DNA of 64,000 bases from Flaccisagitta enflata (lineage: Eukaryota > Chaetognatha > Sagittoidea > Aphragmophora): contig OZ231127.1 in NCBI GenBank assembly GCA_965153355.1, positions 21,824,001-21,888,000 on the forward strand. The letters run 5' to 3'. Below are positions 46,219 through 58,233 of the stretch, one piece after another; positions within the stretch are counted from its first letter, which is position 1, and the number at the start of each line of letters is the position of its first letter. The notes under the pieces were generated by a model. It ran no database searches. It was not told the DNA's origin and saw nothing but the letters and a program-made list of their open reading frames with translations. Position numbers and translations under genes: made by a program.

Positions 46219-46864
46219 CAAAGGGAGAGAGAGAGAGAACCAGAGCAGACAGAAAGCAGCCAAAAGAAGCAAACAAAAGGCTACGGCCGCTAGTGATGTG
46301 GAAGCGAAGCGGAAGCGGAAGCGAAGGGTGGAAGCACTTTCTCACTGGAAGCGGCGAAGCGGTTTTTAGAATCTCATTGAAGGAAGGAAGCAGTTTTTAA
46401 AATTTGTGGAAGCGAAGGAAGGAAGCGGAAATTAGAAATTCAATGGAAGTAGCGGAAGGAAGCAGATACAGTGAGGAAGCAGCTTGAAAGCTTCCCACTT
46501 ATACATGATATCAGGCTTGAGCAATTGTATAAGGTAATAGAATTAAGAAATTCTTGTGTATTTGGTTTTCCCAATATATGTAACATATTTTTTAATTTTC
46601 ACTATACAATACAATGTAATAATAAAAGAAATAGTAATTAAAAAATCAAGGGGGAGTAAAAAAAATCAGTTAGATGAATAAGCATTCAAGATTCTGAGAA
46701 CATAATAAGTAAAAGTGATGAATAAGAAGAAGAAGAAGAAAAAGAAGATAAGGATTAAGTGAAAGGAGTAGGAGGAGGAAAAAGAAGAAGAAAAGATAGT
46801 AAAAGTTTTGGTGAGTAAAGAATGAGGGAGAGGAAGAGGAAGAGTTTGAGTGAGTGAAAGAAAA

Positions 46865-46992
46865 TCAAGGCCGTATACACAAGCCGAAGTCGCGTGCGGG
46901 TGGGCAGGAGCGGCGAAAAAAGCTAAGCGTGACCGCTAAGTGTGACCGACCGACGGACAGAGTGGGTTATAGAGTCGCGTGCACGTGACTAA
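46865..46992 (-). mobile_element. HINE-like element nested in hAT
   Basis: TCAAGGCCGTATACACAAGCC, AAGTCGCGTGCGGGTGGGC, shortened middle, GAGTCGCGTGCACGTGACTA. Confidence 0.85.
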
Positions 46993-47096
46993 AAAGAGGA
47001 GGAGGAAGAAGAAGAATGCACATCTGTTAAGAAAACAGTAAAAAGTTAGAGTTTCAGGGGATGAAAAAGACGATAAAAAAAATAGAAATGTAGATA

Positions 47097-47725
<629 letters not shown>

Positions 47726-48009
47726 TACAGATACACACACACACATATATAACATACAAAAATAAAACATAGCTAAAACATCTTACAGTAGCTATAAAAA
47801 ACAAAGAAAAAGATGAAAATATCTATATGCAACATTTATTTAATCCAATTTAAGAAATCATTATAATGTATGAATTATTATCAATACTTAGTTTATCAAT
47901 ATTATTTTTGTTTGTTACTTTGCCTGCCTAACAGATATGCTCATCTCTTGATTTGCAAACTGGCCATTTTTATAACAATAAATCAAATTTTTTTATTTTT
48001 AAGTTTTTT

Positions 48010-48209
48010 TAGTCGCATGCTACGCGACACTACACCCCGCTTTGTCCGTCGGTCGGTCGGTTGGTCGGTCGGTCGGTCAGTCCCCATTTTATTTTTTTTA
48101 TGTTTTTGCGGTTTTTCGCCTCACTGCACTTGCCTAAGTGCTTTAGTTACTCAAATACTGCCCCTGCCCACCCGCACGCAACTAAGGTAACCGTGTATCT
48201 GGCCTTATT
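48010..48209 (+). mobile_element. HINE-like element, AGTCGCG subfamily, nested in hAT
   Basis: TAGTCGCATGCTACGCGACA, GTCGGTCGGTCGGTTGG, CCGCACGCAACT box, GTGTATCTGGCCTTATT end. Confidence 0.85.
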
Positions 48210-48504
48210 CATATCGACATTATTTTGTATCAAAAGCATAATTGATTCATTTATTCATAGTTAAGAATAAAACACCTGGTAGCTTTTTTTATTTCTACAA
48301 ACTACATTTTCTTTATTGTTGTATCAATTCTATATTTATAGTTAAGGGTTTTTATGTAGGTATGATAACTATATTTTTCTATTTGAAAGATATTCGTTTT
48401 TATTACTCAGGATTCTTGTGAATTAAGTATTGTTGAAATTGAAGTTCTTCTATGTTATAAGATTAAATGAAATAATATAGGCTTTAGTGGATGTGGTAAT
48501 AGAA

Positions 48505-48737
48505 GCGGAAGTTGAAGCGGAAGCGGAAGCGGAAGTGGAAGCGGAAGCAGAAGCGGAAGCGGAAGCGGAAGCAGAAAAAAAAATTAGAATGGAAGCGGAA
48601 GCGGAAGCGGAAGCTTTAGAAATTTTTTAAATGGAAGCGGAAGCGGAAGCGGAAGCGAAAAAAATTTTCTGAATGGAAGCGGAAGCGGAAGCGGAAGCGA
48701 AAAAAATTTTTAAAATGGAAGCGGAAGCGGAAGCGGT
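48505..48737. repeat. (GGAAGC)n minisatellite
   Basis: Hexamer arrays separated by AT-rich TTTTAGAATGGAAGC-like spacers, forming ~55-60 bp higher-order units near the hAT right end. Confidence 0.85.
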
Positions 48738-48974
48738 CTAAAAATTTGGCGCTTCCACATCACTAACGGCCGCACAGCAGCAAGGCAGAAAAAGGGCAAA
48801 CGACCAGGACAGGCCAAACACAGCCAAAGGCCAAACAGCAAGCCAAAAGGCGCAAAACACGGGCAGCAAAAGGCCAAAAGGCCACAAGAGGCAAAGAACG
48901 CAAAAAAGAGGCCAAACGGCCCAATGAGGCAAAAAGGCAAAAAGACACAAAAAAGAGGCAAAAAGCCCGCCGAC

Positions 48975-50855
48975 TTACCGCGCCGTGCCTCCTGATTTTG
49001 ATGCGGTAATTCTTTTCCTACATTCAACAATCACAGCCCTCTGCTTTTTCAAAACATCATCGCCTTTCAATCCCTTTTCCATCAACTTCTGTTTTTCCTG
49101 AGAAATTCCGAGTGAAACCAAAACGTTTATGTTTTCCGCATATTCTCGGGAGAATTCATCTGACACTTTTGCCTTCTTTTGTGATTCACTTCAGTCTCTC
49201 GAAACCGAAGGAACAATGGAACTCACATTTTTCCTTTTGACAGATGTGGACCTGCCACGCCCCGCGCCACCTGTCGCGCCACCTGCCATGTGTGTTGTCA
49301 TGACTGGCGTCACTGCAAGCATCGCCGGACCGGAAGATGGCGTAGCGAAGATTGGCGCCGAGGAAGATGATGACGTTGCTGCCGTTACCCCGGATGTTGT
49401 AGTTGCTGCTGCTGTTGATGCAGAAGGTGATGCTCCTGCTGGAGTTGTCACCACATTTGCAAAGGATTTTTTTCTCAGCTCCGCTAAGGCCGCCGAAGCC
49501 GCCGCTGTTGATGCTGCTGCTGCTATAGCTCCGGATCTCGAAGCGTCGTCCGCTGATGCTGCTGCTTCCGCCGCAGCTTTTGCTGCTGCTGCGTCCGCTT
49601 TTTCGCAAGCCGCTGCTGCCGCTATGACGTCCGAGTGTTCATCGAAGTTTGGCTGATGCAATAGGCTGTCGAAGTTGACGTCACTGAGGTCGACTGGCGC
49701 CGCTACCTCTGCCGGTGACGCCCCAATATTGTGTGTACGATCCTTCCGGACTAATTTCTCGACTTCTGGTGTTAGTTGTGGAGGCGTTGGAGGAGACACC
49801 TGATCAATTCCATCGACAGGAAATGGTGAGAGATGTTGTTGTTGTTGTTGCTGCTGCTGCTGCAATTTCCTCTTTTCCTTCTGATGCAACTTTTTTTGCT
49901 GTGATTTACTCAGCGTGTTACTGCTGCTGCTGTTGCCGCCGCTATTGGTTGATGAAGATGATGGTGGAGGTGCTGCTGCAGTTGCTGCTCCTGCTGCCGT
50001 TGCTGTCTCCGTTCCATTACTGCTGTTATCGTCGTCGTTAATGCTGCTGCTGCTGCCGCTGACGGGAGGCGTCGCCGGATGCTGCTGCACATAGGGTGGG
50101 CAAACTCTTCCTGGATGCAGACGGGTGCACCGAAAACAGCCCACTTTATAGTGAAGTCTGACCCCCGCATAGGCTCGGTCCGCAATTTTAAAGGAGCCGA
50201 GGATGTCTTTTCCGGTTTTTTGATGGACAGAGCTTTTGATGGAATCCAAGACTCTCCTTGTTCCCTTTCCACTGAGATGGACATCGTCATTGTCCTCAAA
50301 GTCGTCGTCCTCGAGGTCTAATTGATGAAGAGGAAAAAAATCGGCACCGGCCTTTGTTGCACAACGCTTCATTTCTGCCCTAAGGAAACGAGGTTCATCT
50401 GCCTCCTCTCCATTTGGAATAATTCCACAGACAGGATCGACGATAAAAATCTCCTTGTCGTCCTTGTATGGCTGCAGGGACTGAGCCAGCATCTCGGATT
50501 GCGCCTTTGCAGCCATCTTCAATTCTCCTATAGAATCGCCCCCCATGTTTGCTCCTGCCCACACCACAACGACTTCCGCTTTGGGCAAGATGCTTACGTC
50601 ATTATCGATGTGGTTGGCAATATGACCAATTTTTGCCCCAGGGATGCAATCGAAACGCGTTTTGTCCGTGTCGACACTGCGATGCAGCATAGAAGAGGAG
50701 AAGAAGAGAAATTTCTGCTGCCCCTCTTTCTTTTCCCAATTGTTTCTATTCCTTTCCCGTTTTGGACAATTACCGTTGTCATGCCAGACGTCGCATTGGC
50801 GGCAGTGGTATGGCTGAGTATTGTAGGTCAGCCAAAAATTTCTACCATCTCTCAC
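48975..50855 (-). pseudogene. LINE ORF1: zinc knuckle, SGNH-hydrolase-like domain, zinc knuckle
   Basis: Frame from 50855 (GTG; open further to ~50903 with no ATG, so 5' truncated) to a TGA at 49191-49193, then open in the same frame to 48975. Knuckles CRQCDVWHDNGNC (18-30) and CFRCTRLHPGRVC (240-252) are both CX2CX3HX4C. Between them is an SGNH/GDSL-like fold: FFSSSML (51-57, Ser in place of the usual GDS), PGAKIGHI, VVVWAGAN (96-103) and DVHLSGKG (191-198) carrying the Asp-x-His. The C-terminal half is Ser/Thr/Ala/Gln-rich, then a charged, possibly coiled segment after the TGA (EKQKLMEKGLKGDDVLKKQ). Some LINE ORF1 proteins carry knuckles or an esterase domain and bind the element RNA. TGA here could come from CGA. 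Assignment to the LINE at 41963-45811 rests on strand, order and spacer composition. Confidence 0.65.
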
Positions 50856-50917
50856 CTCGCCGTTGGACTCAGTCTTAGTCGTTGGCCCTCGGGTCTAAAA
50901 TTTTCGACTATGCGAGA

Positions 50918-51513
50918 ATGGCCGAGGGTGGTCAGCTTTATCTCTCAGAAGGACAAAAAATCATCGCCTCGGATCTACTATTTTACATGCAAAACAAGCT
51001 GCATGTAATTTCTCACGACGAAATCGTTAAAATATGTTACGGTTTCTACGGTGAAGACTATGTCTGGCAAGAAAAAGTCAAGTATTTTGCGGCGTTCGAC
51101 AGAAAATTAACTCGCAGACGAGCTGCGGACAAAAAAACTAAGGATTTGAACGACATTCTCTTTGAAATGCGTAAATTGGACGACGCATCTGAATGGCAAC
51201 CTACCTGCGTCGCAATGGAATTAAGTAATATTCCGCAGTCAGAAGATGGTACAGTTCCAAATTCTCAAATACTGGCGTCAATACATAAACTGCGAAAAGA
51301 CGTCGTCACAAAGGATGTTCTCCTTGCGTTTAAAACCGAACTAATTGGCTCGATCAAGCTCCTCGCTAGCATGATCTCCAAGCCAGGATTTCCAATGTCT
51401 CCGCATCTTTCGCCACAACGCGTTTTACCGTCTCATCGGGCCTCGGGCATGGGTGATCCAGCTCAGCGTCTTTATCTGAACGAAACTGTCATTGGCGATG
51501 CGTCATTGTTTGA

Positions 51514-51596
<83 letters not shown>

Positions 51597-51614
51597 GCAA
51601 CAACGGCAACAACA

Positions 51615-51649
<35 letters not shown>

Positions 51650-52744
51650 AACAACAACAACAACAACGGCGACAACAGCGTTGGCGTTCCTCCTCCTTCT
51701 GGCGGCGGCGACGACAGTGGCACCACCACCAGAGGCGAGGGTGGCGGCCACATTTCTCCTCTTCCTCTCGGCAGCGGAAGCAGTAGCGGCGCCACCACCA
51801 TTGGCGATGGTGGCGGCCGTGTTTCTCCTCCTCCTCCTCTTGGCGGCGGCAGCAACAGTGGCGCCACCACCATTGGCGATGGTGGCGGCCACATTCCTCC
51901 TCCTCCTCTCGGCGGCGGCAGCAGCAGTGGCGCCACCACCATTGGCGATGGTGGCGGCCACATTCCTCTTCCTCCTCTCAGCGGCGGCGGCAGCAGCAGT
52001 GGTGCCACCACCATTGGCGATGGTGGCAGCCACACTTCTCCTTCTCCTCCTCCTCTCGGCGGCGGCAGCAGCAGTGGCGCCACCACCATTGGCGATGATG
52101 GCGGCCACATTCCTCCTCCTCTTGGCGGCGGCGGCAGCAGCAGTGGTGCCACCACCATTGGCGATGGTGGCAGCCACGTTACTCCTCCTCCTCCTCTCGG
52201 CGGCGGCAGCAGCAGTGGTGCCATCACCATTGGCGATGGTGGCAGCCACACACATCCACAAAACCACTCGGTTAGCAGTGGCGGCGGCGGCCGAGATGGT
52301 AACGTGTCTCGAAACAAAAATCAAGGGGCACGAAACAGAACTGGCAGCGTGGCTCGTAAAGGCGGCAGCAAAAACAACAACGGCAACATCAATGGGACTA
52401 GTCGTAGGAGGCAGCCGCAGAACTTGGTGGTGGGGAAGAAAGTGAGTCAGGGGTTGGTGTCTTTTAAGGGAGCTGATCTGACAATGAATTTCTGGGTTGG
52501 CTACGCTCACGTTGATTCAACGGCTGACGACATCAAATCATGGACGGAAAGCCAAGGTGTGAAAGTCGTCGAAGTGGTGGACATTCCGCAACGGCACAAC
52601 CGTTTCAAAAGCTTTAAGCTTTGCATTCGGAAGAAGGACATCGAAAAAATCCACGAGGAAGATTTCTGGCCAGAGGGAATCATCCTGCGGAAGTTCTTTT
52701 TCAATACAAAAAACAATGGCAACGCCGGGTCTTCTGCTGAATAA
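50918..52744 (+). CDS. LINE ORF1 (CR1/Jockey superclade) with repeat-expanded middle
   Basis: 608 codons from ATG 50918 (MAEGGQLYLSEGQ). The N-terminal ~150 residues (CYGFYGEDYVW...DLNDILFEMRKLDDAS) fit the helical ORF1 N-terminus common in such invertebrate LINEs. The middle is a poly-Asn run from (AAC)n at 51517-51596, then about eight ~22-residue Gly/Ser/Pro-rich units (ATTIGDGGGHIPPPPLGGGS). The C-terminal ~80 residues (FWVGYAHVDSTADDIKSW...FWPEGIILRKFFF) are RRM-like, ending in the WPxGxxxRxFF word of ORF1 RNA-binding domains. It ends TAATG, overlapping the ORF2 start by one base (A of ATG). Probably an RNA-binding chaperone for the element. The repeated middle also leaves other frames open; those are shadows. 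Confidence 0.8.
51517..51680. repeat. (AAC)n coding microsatellite
   Basis: AAC triplets with AGC/GGC interruptions, in frame as Asn/Ser/Gly in LINE ORF1. A second (AAC)n tract lies at 62862-62982. Confidence 0.9.
51745..52255 (+). repeat. 66-72 bp coding minisatellite in LINE ORF1
   Basis: About eight units centred on GCCACCACCATTGGCGATGG with CTCCTCCTCCTCTCGGCGGC linkers. Unit length varies by whole codons, so the frame is kept. Confidence 0.9.
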
Positions 52745-55597
52745 TGGATCCATCTCAAACAACGGATATCACCATCAGCACACACAACATCAACGGATAT
52801 TCGCGCTCGAAAGAATTTCTCCATTCTCTCTGCCGTGATGAACCCAATGCCATTCGCGCTATTCAGGAGCATTGGTTGCGTCCTCCTTATAAAAAACAAT
52901 TTGGGGTGAACCAGCTACGCAGCGTCCATCCTGACTTTGACGGCTTCGGTACATCAGCTATGAAGAAGACTTCTGAATCAAAAATAAATATCGGGCGTCC
53001 ATATGGAGGCACAGGTTTTATTTATAGTAAGAGATTCTCAAAATGTTTGAAACCAATAGTGTCTTATTCTCATGAACGGGTAACTGTAATGGAGTTGAAT
53101 ACTGAATCAGATAAAATTATTTTAATCAATACTTACTTTCCTTATTTCAACTCACGTGATCTTAGCACTTACTTGTCTATGTACCGCGATACTTTCGGAT
53201 TTATCGACAATATCATGAGTCAAAACCCGGACTGTAAATTCCTGCTATTAGCCAACTTAAATTGCAATATTTACGATGTAAGTCACTGTTATACCAAACT
53301 TATTCGTGGTTTAATGGAAAAACATCATTTAATTTCTGCTTTTGACTTACTACCAACTTTTGACGTTAATTCCGCATTCACACGATTTGATAACAAAACA
53401 AATTCACGCACTCTAATTGACGGTATTTTGATGAGTAACGAATTAAGAGATGTTGTTAGCAATATCCGAATTTCCAATTATGGCAATAATGTGTCTGATC
53501 ACCTCCCTATTGAATTGACCTTACGAGCAAGTGTATCTGTTTTTGAACCACAAAAGCATAAATCTAAACCTTTTATCAATTGGGGTAAGTTGTCTCAAAA
53601 CGATCTTGAATTATTTGAACAAAAACTCACGCAGGGATTGAATGCCATTATTATTCCATCGAATGGTGTTTTTCACGGTAGTAATGTGTGTCTTGATGAC
53701 TCACACAAATTACTTATCGAAAATTACTACGATAACATCGTAACAGCAATTATTAATGCTGAGTCTGTTTTACCTAAAACAAACCCCTCTATTCATCGCT
53801 CTTTTTGGACAGAAGAACTATCTGAGTTAAAACGCGCGTCTCTCGAATGTACAAATTTTTGGAAGGACTCTGGTAAGCCACTATCAGGGCCAATTTTTCA
53901 GTGCAAAAAGAACTGCCAAAACCGTTACAAAATCGCTCTTCGTAGAGAAAAGAATTTGGATAGAAAAGAGCAGTCGGATGCAATGTATACTGATTTATTG
54001 AATCGTGACCATATTTCTTTTTGGAAGTCTTGGAATTCCTTAAATCGTGTCAATAATTCTTTAGTTTCTCGAATTGGAGGGGAAACAAATGAAAAAGGTG
54101 TTGCTGAGGTATTTGCAACCTATTTTGAATCTGTCTATGGTGGTAGTGATTCGCCGAAACATGAGGACTTTTAAATGGAATTTAATGAATCATTTTCGAA
54201 TTACTTTTCTAGTCACATAAATGACGATTTGATGTCTACTTACTTGACTTGGTCTGACATGGTCAATCTGGCTACTAAGATAAAGGTTGGTAAGGCCACG
54301 GCTGGTTTTATAAAACCCCAACATTTTCTCCATGGCGGTCCTAGATTATTACAACATTTTCAAATTTTGTTCAATAGCATGTTACAGCACGGTTTTGTTC
54401 CCACTGATTTTCTGGGGGGTACGATTTCTCCTATCATTAAGGATAGTAAGGGTGACATCTCTGACCCTAAAAATTACCGCGGTATAACTTTAAGCAGTTT
54501 GCCTTCCAAGCTTTTTGAATTTGCAATTCAAAAGAAAACTGCTCATCTTTTACAGACCGACGACCTTCAATTTGGTTTTAAGCGTAGAACCAGTACTAAT
54601 CACGCCTTGTTTACTCTCAAATCTACCATTGATCACTTTACAAACCACAATTCACGTGTTTATGTCGCTTTTCTTGATTGTAGCAAAGCATTTGACAGAA
54701 TCTCCCATCATGGCCTGTTTTCTAAACTCATCGAGAAAAAGATTCCTCTGTGTATTTTACTTTGCTTAATTTTGTGGTATGGAAATATGCATTCCGCAGT
54801 AAAATGGGGTTCTGAAAAAAAGTAGAGATTTTCCGGTTCCTCTCGGTATAAAGCAGGGAGGTATCAATTCACCTGATTTTTTCGCGTGTTACTATGATGG
54901 CCTGACTACTTTATTACGTAGAAAACAACTTGGTTGCCATATTGGAAATCTATTCTTAGCCTCGATTTTTTTCGCGGATAATATAGTTCTTCTCGCTCCA
55001 ACCAGGTCCTCATTGCAAAAAATGATCAATGAATGTTCAATCTATTGCGAAAAATATTGCTTATCTTTTAACAACAAGAAATCCAAAGTCATGGTTTTCT
55101 CAAAGTCCAAAATCGATAAAAGCATTATTCAACCACTCACTGTTGGCGGAGGTAATATTGACTTTGTTGATAGCATCAAATACCTTGGTACGCATATAAA
55201 TAGCGATCCGTCACTGTCTTTTTTACATGAAGAGGATCTACGTTCTTTTTACAGAGCATCTAATTCTGTTCTCAACCAACTTCATTCGCCTGATGAAACA
55301 GTATTAATGCATTTGCTTTATGCGCACTGTGTTCCGTGTTTTACTTACGCATCAGCCGTCAAAGATTATTCTGGCAGACAAATGACTGAATGCACTGTTG
55401 CTTTGAATGACGCAATTCGAAAGATCTTCACCTTTCAAAGGTGGGAAAGTGTACGGGTCCTGCGCGAGGGCTTTGGTTACTCAGCTCTTTGTGACATTTT
55501 TGCCAAGGCTAAGAAAAAATTTGATCTCTCGTTACCACGTCACGCTAACGCTACTGTCTCGCGACTCTGTTCAGTAATTACTACTTCAACCCAATGA
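52744..55597 (+). pseudogene. LINE ORF2: endonuclease and reverse transcriptase, inactivated (CR1/Jockey superclade)
   Basis: Starts at the ATG of a TAATG overlap with ORF1. The endonuclease (about residues 8-260) keeps HNING, QEH, SRTLIDGIL and SDHLPI but has ANLN where GDFN is expected. An in-frame TAA at 54172 is followed at once by an ATG. RT: NYRGITLSSLPSKLFE, FGFKRRTSTNHALF, motif A FLDCSKAFDRI, then an extra base in an A7 run (54815-54821) moves the frame. It resumes as SRDFPVPLGIKQGGINS and motif C FFADNIVLLAP, where the second catalytic Asp is Asn. The C-terminal part (SYCEKYC-like FNNKKSKVM, IKYLGTHIN) ends at 55597. The class fits LINEs with an AP-type nuclease. At least three independent lesions make this copy dead. 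Confidence 0.85.
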
Positions 55598-55690
55598 TTT
55601 TTTTTTTTTTTTTCCCTTTTCTATTGTGATACTTGACTGTTGTTGTACGCATCTGTCGCTTTTTTAAGTTGACGAATTAAACAAACCTCA
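55598..55690 (+). other. Probable 3' end of the LINE
   Basis: T16 run directly after the stop, then ~75 bp ending GAATTAAACAAACC. The exact end is not determinable. Confidence 0.35.
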
Positions 55691-56630
55691 TTACTAAGTT
55701 ATTAGTAAGTTATTAGTAAGTTAAGCTATTCACTTATGGTATTCTTCCACAAGACTTATGTGGATTACCATAAGGAATCTTGAAAGATAGTTTATATATC
55801 TTGAGTGATCAATCTTGATTGACCAAGGTCCAATCTTGAGTGACTATGATTTATCTCAACCTTTTAATTGTCTGGAGATAGGAGAGATGTGAAGGCTTGG
55901 AGATCCAAAACCGTAATGATTTTACAGCGAGAAACGCGCGCCTTTTATACTCATCCAAAACCCTCTGACCAATAATATTGAGCAATTGCTATGACGTCAG
56001 AGCAATTGCTATGTCGTCAGAGCTATTGCTCCATCACTTAGGCGATCTGCTTGCCGAGAAATCATCGTCAATCTTGAGCATTTGCTCCCCCCAAAACTAT
56101 GTTTGGCAGAGAGAATATGCGTAACCATTTCCCCTTTATTTCTTTGTTACACAGCGAGCATTTGCTCGCCTCGAACGGCTGGAGCATTTGCTCCTAGCCT
56201 AGTGGTACTTTACATACAATACCACCCTATAATACCCATATATCTCCATATTTGAGCATAGATTTGAGATTCCCATCGTTCAATACTCCAATAGCAAGAG
56301 TCTGGTCCAATTTTACCCCATAAAAAAACCCTCATTACCCACCTTTTCCATGATCAGTTCCCTTGTACAATGGTCAATGATATACAGCATCAAATGATAC
56401 TTTAGATGATATACAAGCATATGAGTTAACTAGTGAACGACAAGTGAACAATTAATCACAAGCTAATGAATAATAACCTATTCCTTATTACACTGATATC
56501 TAACTAATTCACCTAGAATGACTGCCCGTTCATATGTCATTCATCTATATACACTGGCAAAAGTGCTACCAACCTACCTTTTTACACAATTAAAAAGATA
56601 CACTTAAGGAGTCAGGTCAATTCAGTTGTT
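55690..56630. repeat. AT-rich DNA with GAGCAATTGCT / GAGCATTTGCTC words
   Basis: AGCAATTGCTATGACGTCAG occurs twice in tandem (55982, 56001), followed by palindromic GAGCATTTGCTC-type words at 56077, 56157 and 56182. TTATTAGTAAG repeats lie at the start. No gene. Confidence 0.6.
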
Positions 56631-56631
56631 T

Positions 56632-56667
56632 ATGTCTCGCACGCGACTTATAGGTGTTGGCCTTGTT
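56632..56667 (+). mobile_element. HINE-like 3' end fragment
   Basis: GTCTCGCACGCGACTTATAG then GTGTTGGCCTTGTT matches the end of 36397-36620 and 47097-47474. Confidence 0.6.
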
Positions 56668-56912
56668 TTATTCACCATCTTCTGGTCAGACAAGTATTAA
56701 CCTTACTTTGATTTTCTGGTTTGATCCTTGAAGACCCAATAATACTAAATATGTCCACTAATCCTGTGGTATTTTTTTCCCTTGTGAAATGATTTCAAAA
56801 ATTTCATCGACATGGGTTCAATATCCTGCCAAAGATAAGTTTTTGTTCCCCTAATGAATGTTTAATTGTTTATCCATTTAATTCACAGTTATCATCCTAC
56901 GAATCAGATCGT

Positions 56913-57364
56913 TCAATCGAAATGGGAGGGGAAAAGAGAGTTAGCCGCAGGTGCGGGCGAAGGTGGTGGGCGGGCCTGGTGGTGCCTGAGGCGGCCGCCC
57001 GCGACGTAGTCGTTGAAGCTATTTCGGGAAGCATCGGAGGACGTGTCCTGCTGCATTACCATTAGAAGTGGTGACGGAAGTTGTGCCATGAGCGCCACAA
57101 GTATTCGAGAATGTAAATTGCACCTGCGAATGTTGGCGGGAGATGCTCAAAACAAATCTCGCTCGTCACAAACGCGTTGCAAGCCCGCTTGGTGAAGCGG
57201 GCTCCTAACGGAAACGAAGTGCATTTATGGTTATGGTTGCGTATGAGGTCATTCAGGAAGCCTTGACAATTAATTTTTCTGAAACAACCGATTCTTTGAC
57301 AGCAAGTAAAATTAAAAGGAGTGTCCTTGTCCGCATTGGAGCGGAAATGGGTTGATGCTGGCAA
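56913..57364 (-). CDS. GC-rich island with open minus-strand frames, unknown gene
   Basis: GC-rich against AT-rich flanks. Two overlapping frames: 57364-57062 (NDLIRNHNHKC...FTKRACNAFV...ICFEHLPPTFAG) and 57098-56913 (TSSDASRNSFNDYVAGGRLR...HFD-stop). An acceptor-like TTGTTTCAG precedes 57278 and a GCAG|GTGCAA donor follows 57124, but joining to an acceptor at 57051 breaks phase, so the exon structure is unresolved. No domain recognised. Confidence 0.3.
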
Positions 57365-57585
57365 GTAGAAGTTGTGCTGAAGCTGAGGACCTGCACTTTG
57401 TTATGAGAAGATATGATGCTGATTAAGCCAACCACAAACATCCATTGCCTTATCATCTTGATCAATGTTGTCTATAGTTTGAACTGGTTCTCAACCCCTT
57501 TTTGTAAGAGATACAAGAACAAGCAGGGCCCGTTGCGTCGTAGCAGTGATTTTAGGAGAGGCTTAACGGTCGGACGCACTGACGG

Positions 57586-57586
<1 letters not shown>

Positions 57587-57646
<60 letters not shown>
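57587..57646. repeat. (CT)n microsatellite
   Basis: About 60 bp CT. Confidence 0.95.
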
Positions 57647-57649
<3 letters not shown>

Positions 57650-57879
57650 TTCACTTGATTCCAAGTAAGAACTTCTCACTGGGTTCAAACTCACCTATTT
57701 GCCGCGTCAATCAGCAACTCGACGATGCGTGAAAGGCAAAAAAATTGATTTGCATAATAAAAGCATTTATCTATCATCAGACATACACATTATGGAGGAG
57801 CGGGGAGCGCCGCTCCTCGGAAGGGATGGAAGCTTGTCGGAAGGAAAGGGAAGGGAAGGAAGGAAGGAAGAGAGGAGGA

Positions 57880-57882
57880 AAA

Positions 57883-57934
<52 letters not shown>

Positions 57935-57940
57935 AAAAAA
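57880..57940. repeat. (GAAA)n microsatellite
   Basis: About 50 bp of GAAA following a GGAAGG tract. Confidence 0.95.
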
Positions 57941-57960
57941 AAAGAATGAGACAGAAAGAA

Positions 57961-58096
57961 AACAAGGCCAAGTAGGCCAATAAGGTGCAACGTGTGGATC
58001 GTCAAACAAATGCGTTACCTGACCGACCAACCGACCAACCTACCAACCAACAGACCAACGGACACAGCCAGTTATAGAGGTGCTTTGTCGCACCTA
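57961..58096 (-). mobile_element. HINE-like element, AGGTGCGAC subfamily, reverse copy
   Basis: AACAAGGCCAAGTAGGCCAA, TAAGGTGCAACGTG, GACCGACCAACC tract, AGGTGCTTTGTCGCACCTA. Very similar to 11625-11752 on the other strand. Confidence 0.9.
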
Positions 58097-58233
58097 AAAA
58101 GGGAGGAAAAAAGAAGCATGCTGATGGGTTAATTCACTTCAAAATGTCAACCCCACTTGATGAGGTGTGGAACTATGTTATTGTATGTCATAAAATGAAA
58201 AAAAGTATATTTATGCATACTTTTTTGCTTTTT

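Noticed and set aside
51472-52510. 281-, 317- and 335-codon frames antisense or shifted to LINE ORF1
   Set aside because: Open only because the GGC/ACC-rich minisatellite lacks stops in several frames; they stop outside the repeat.
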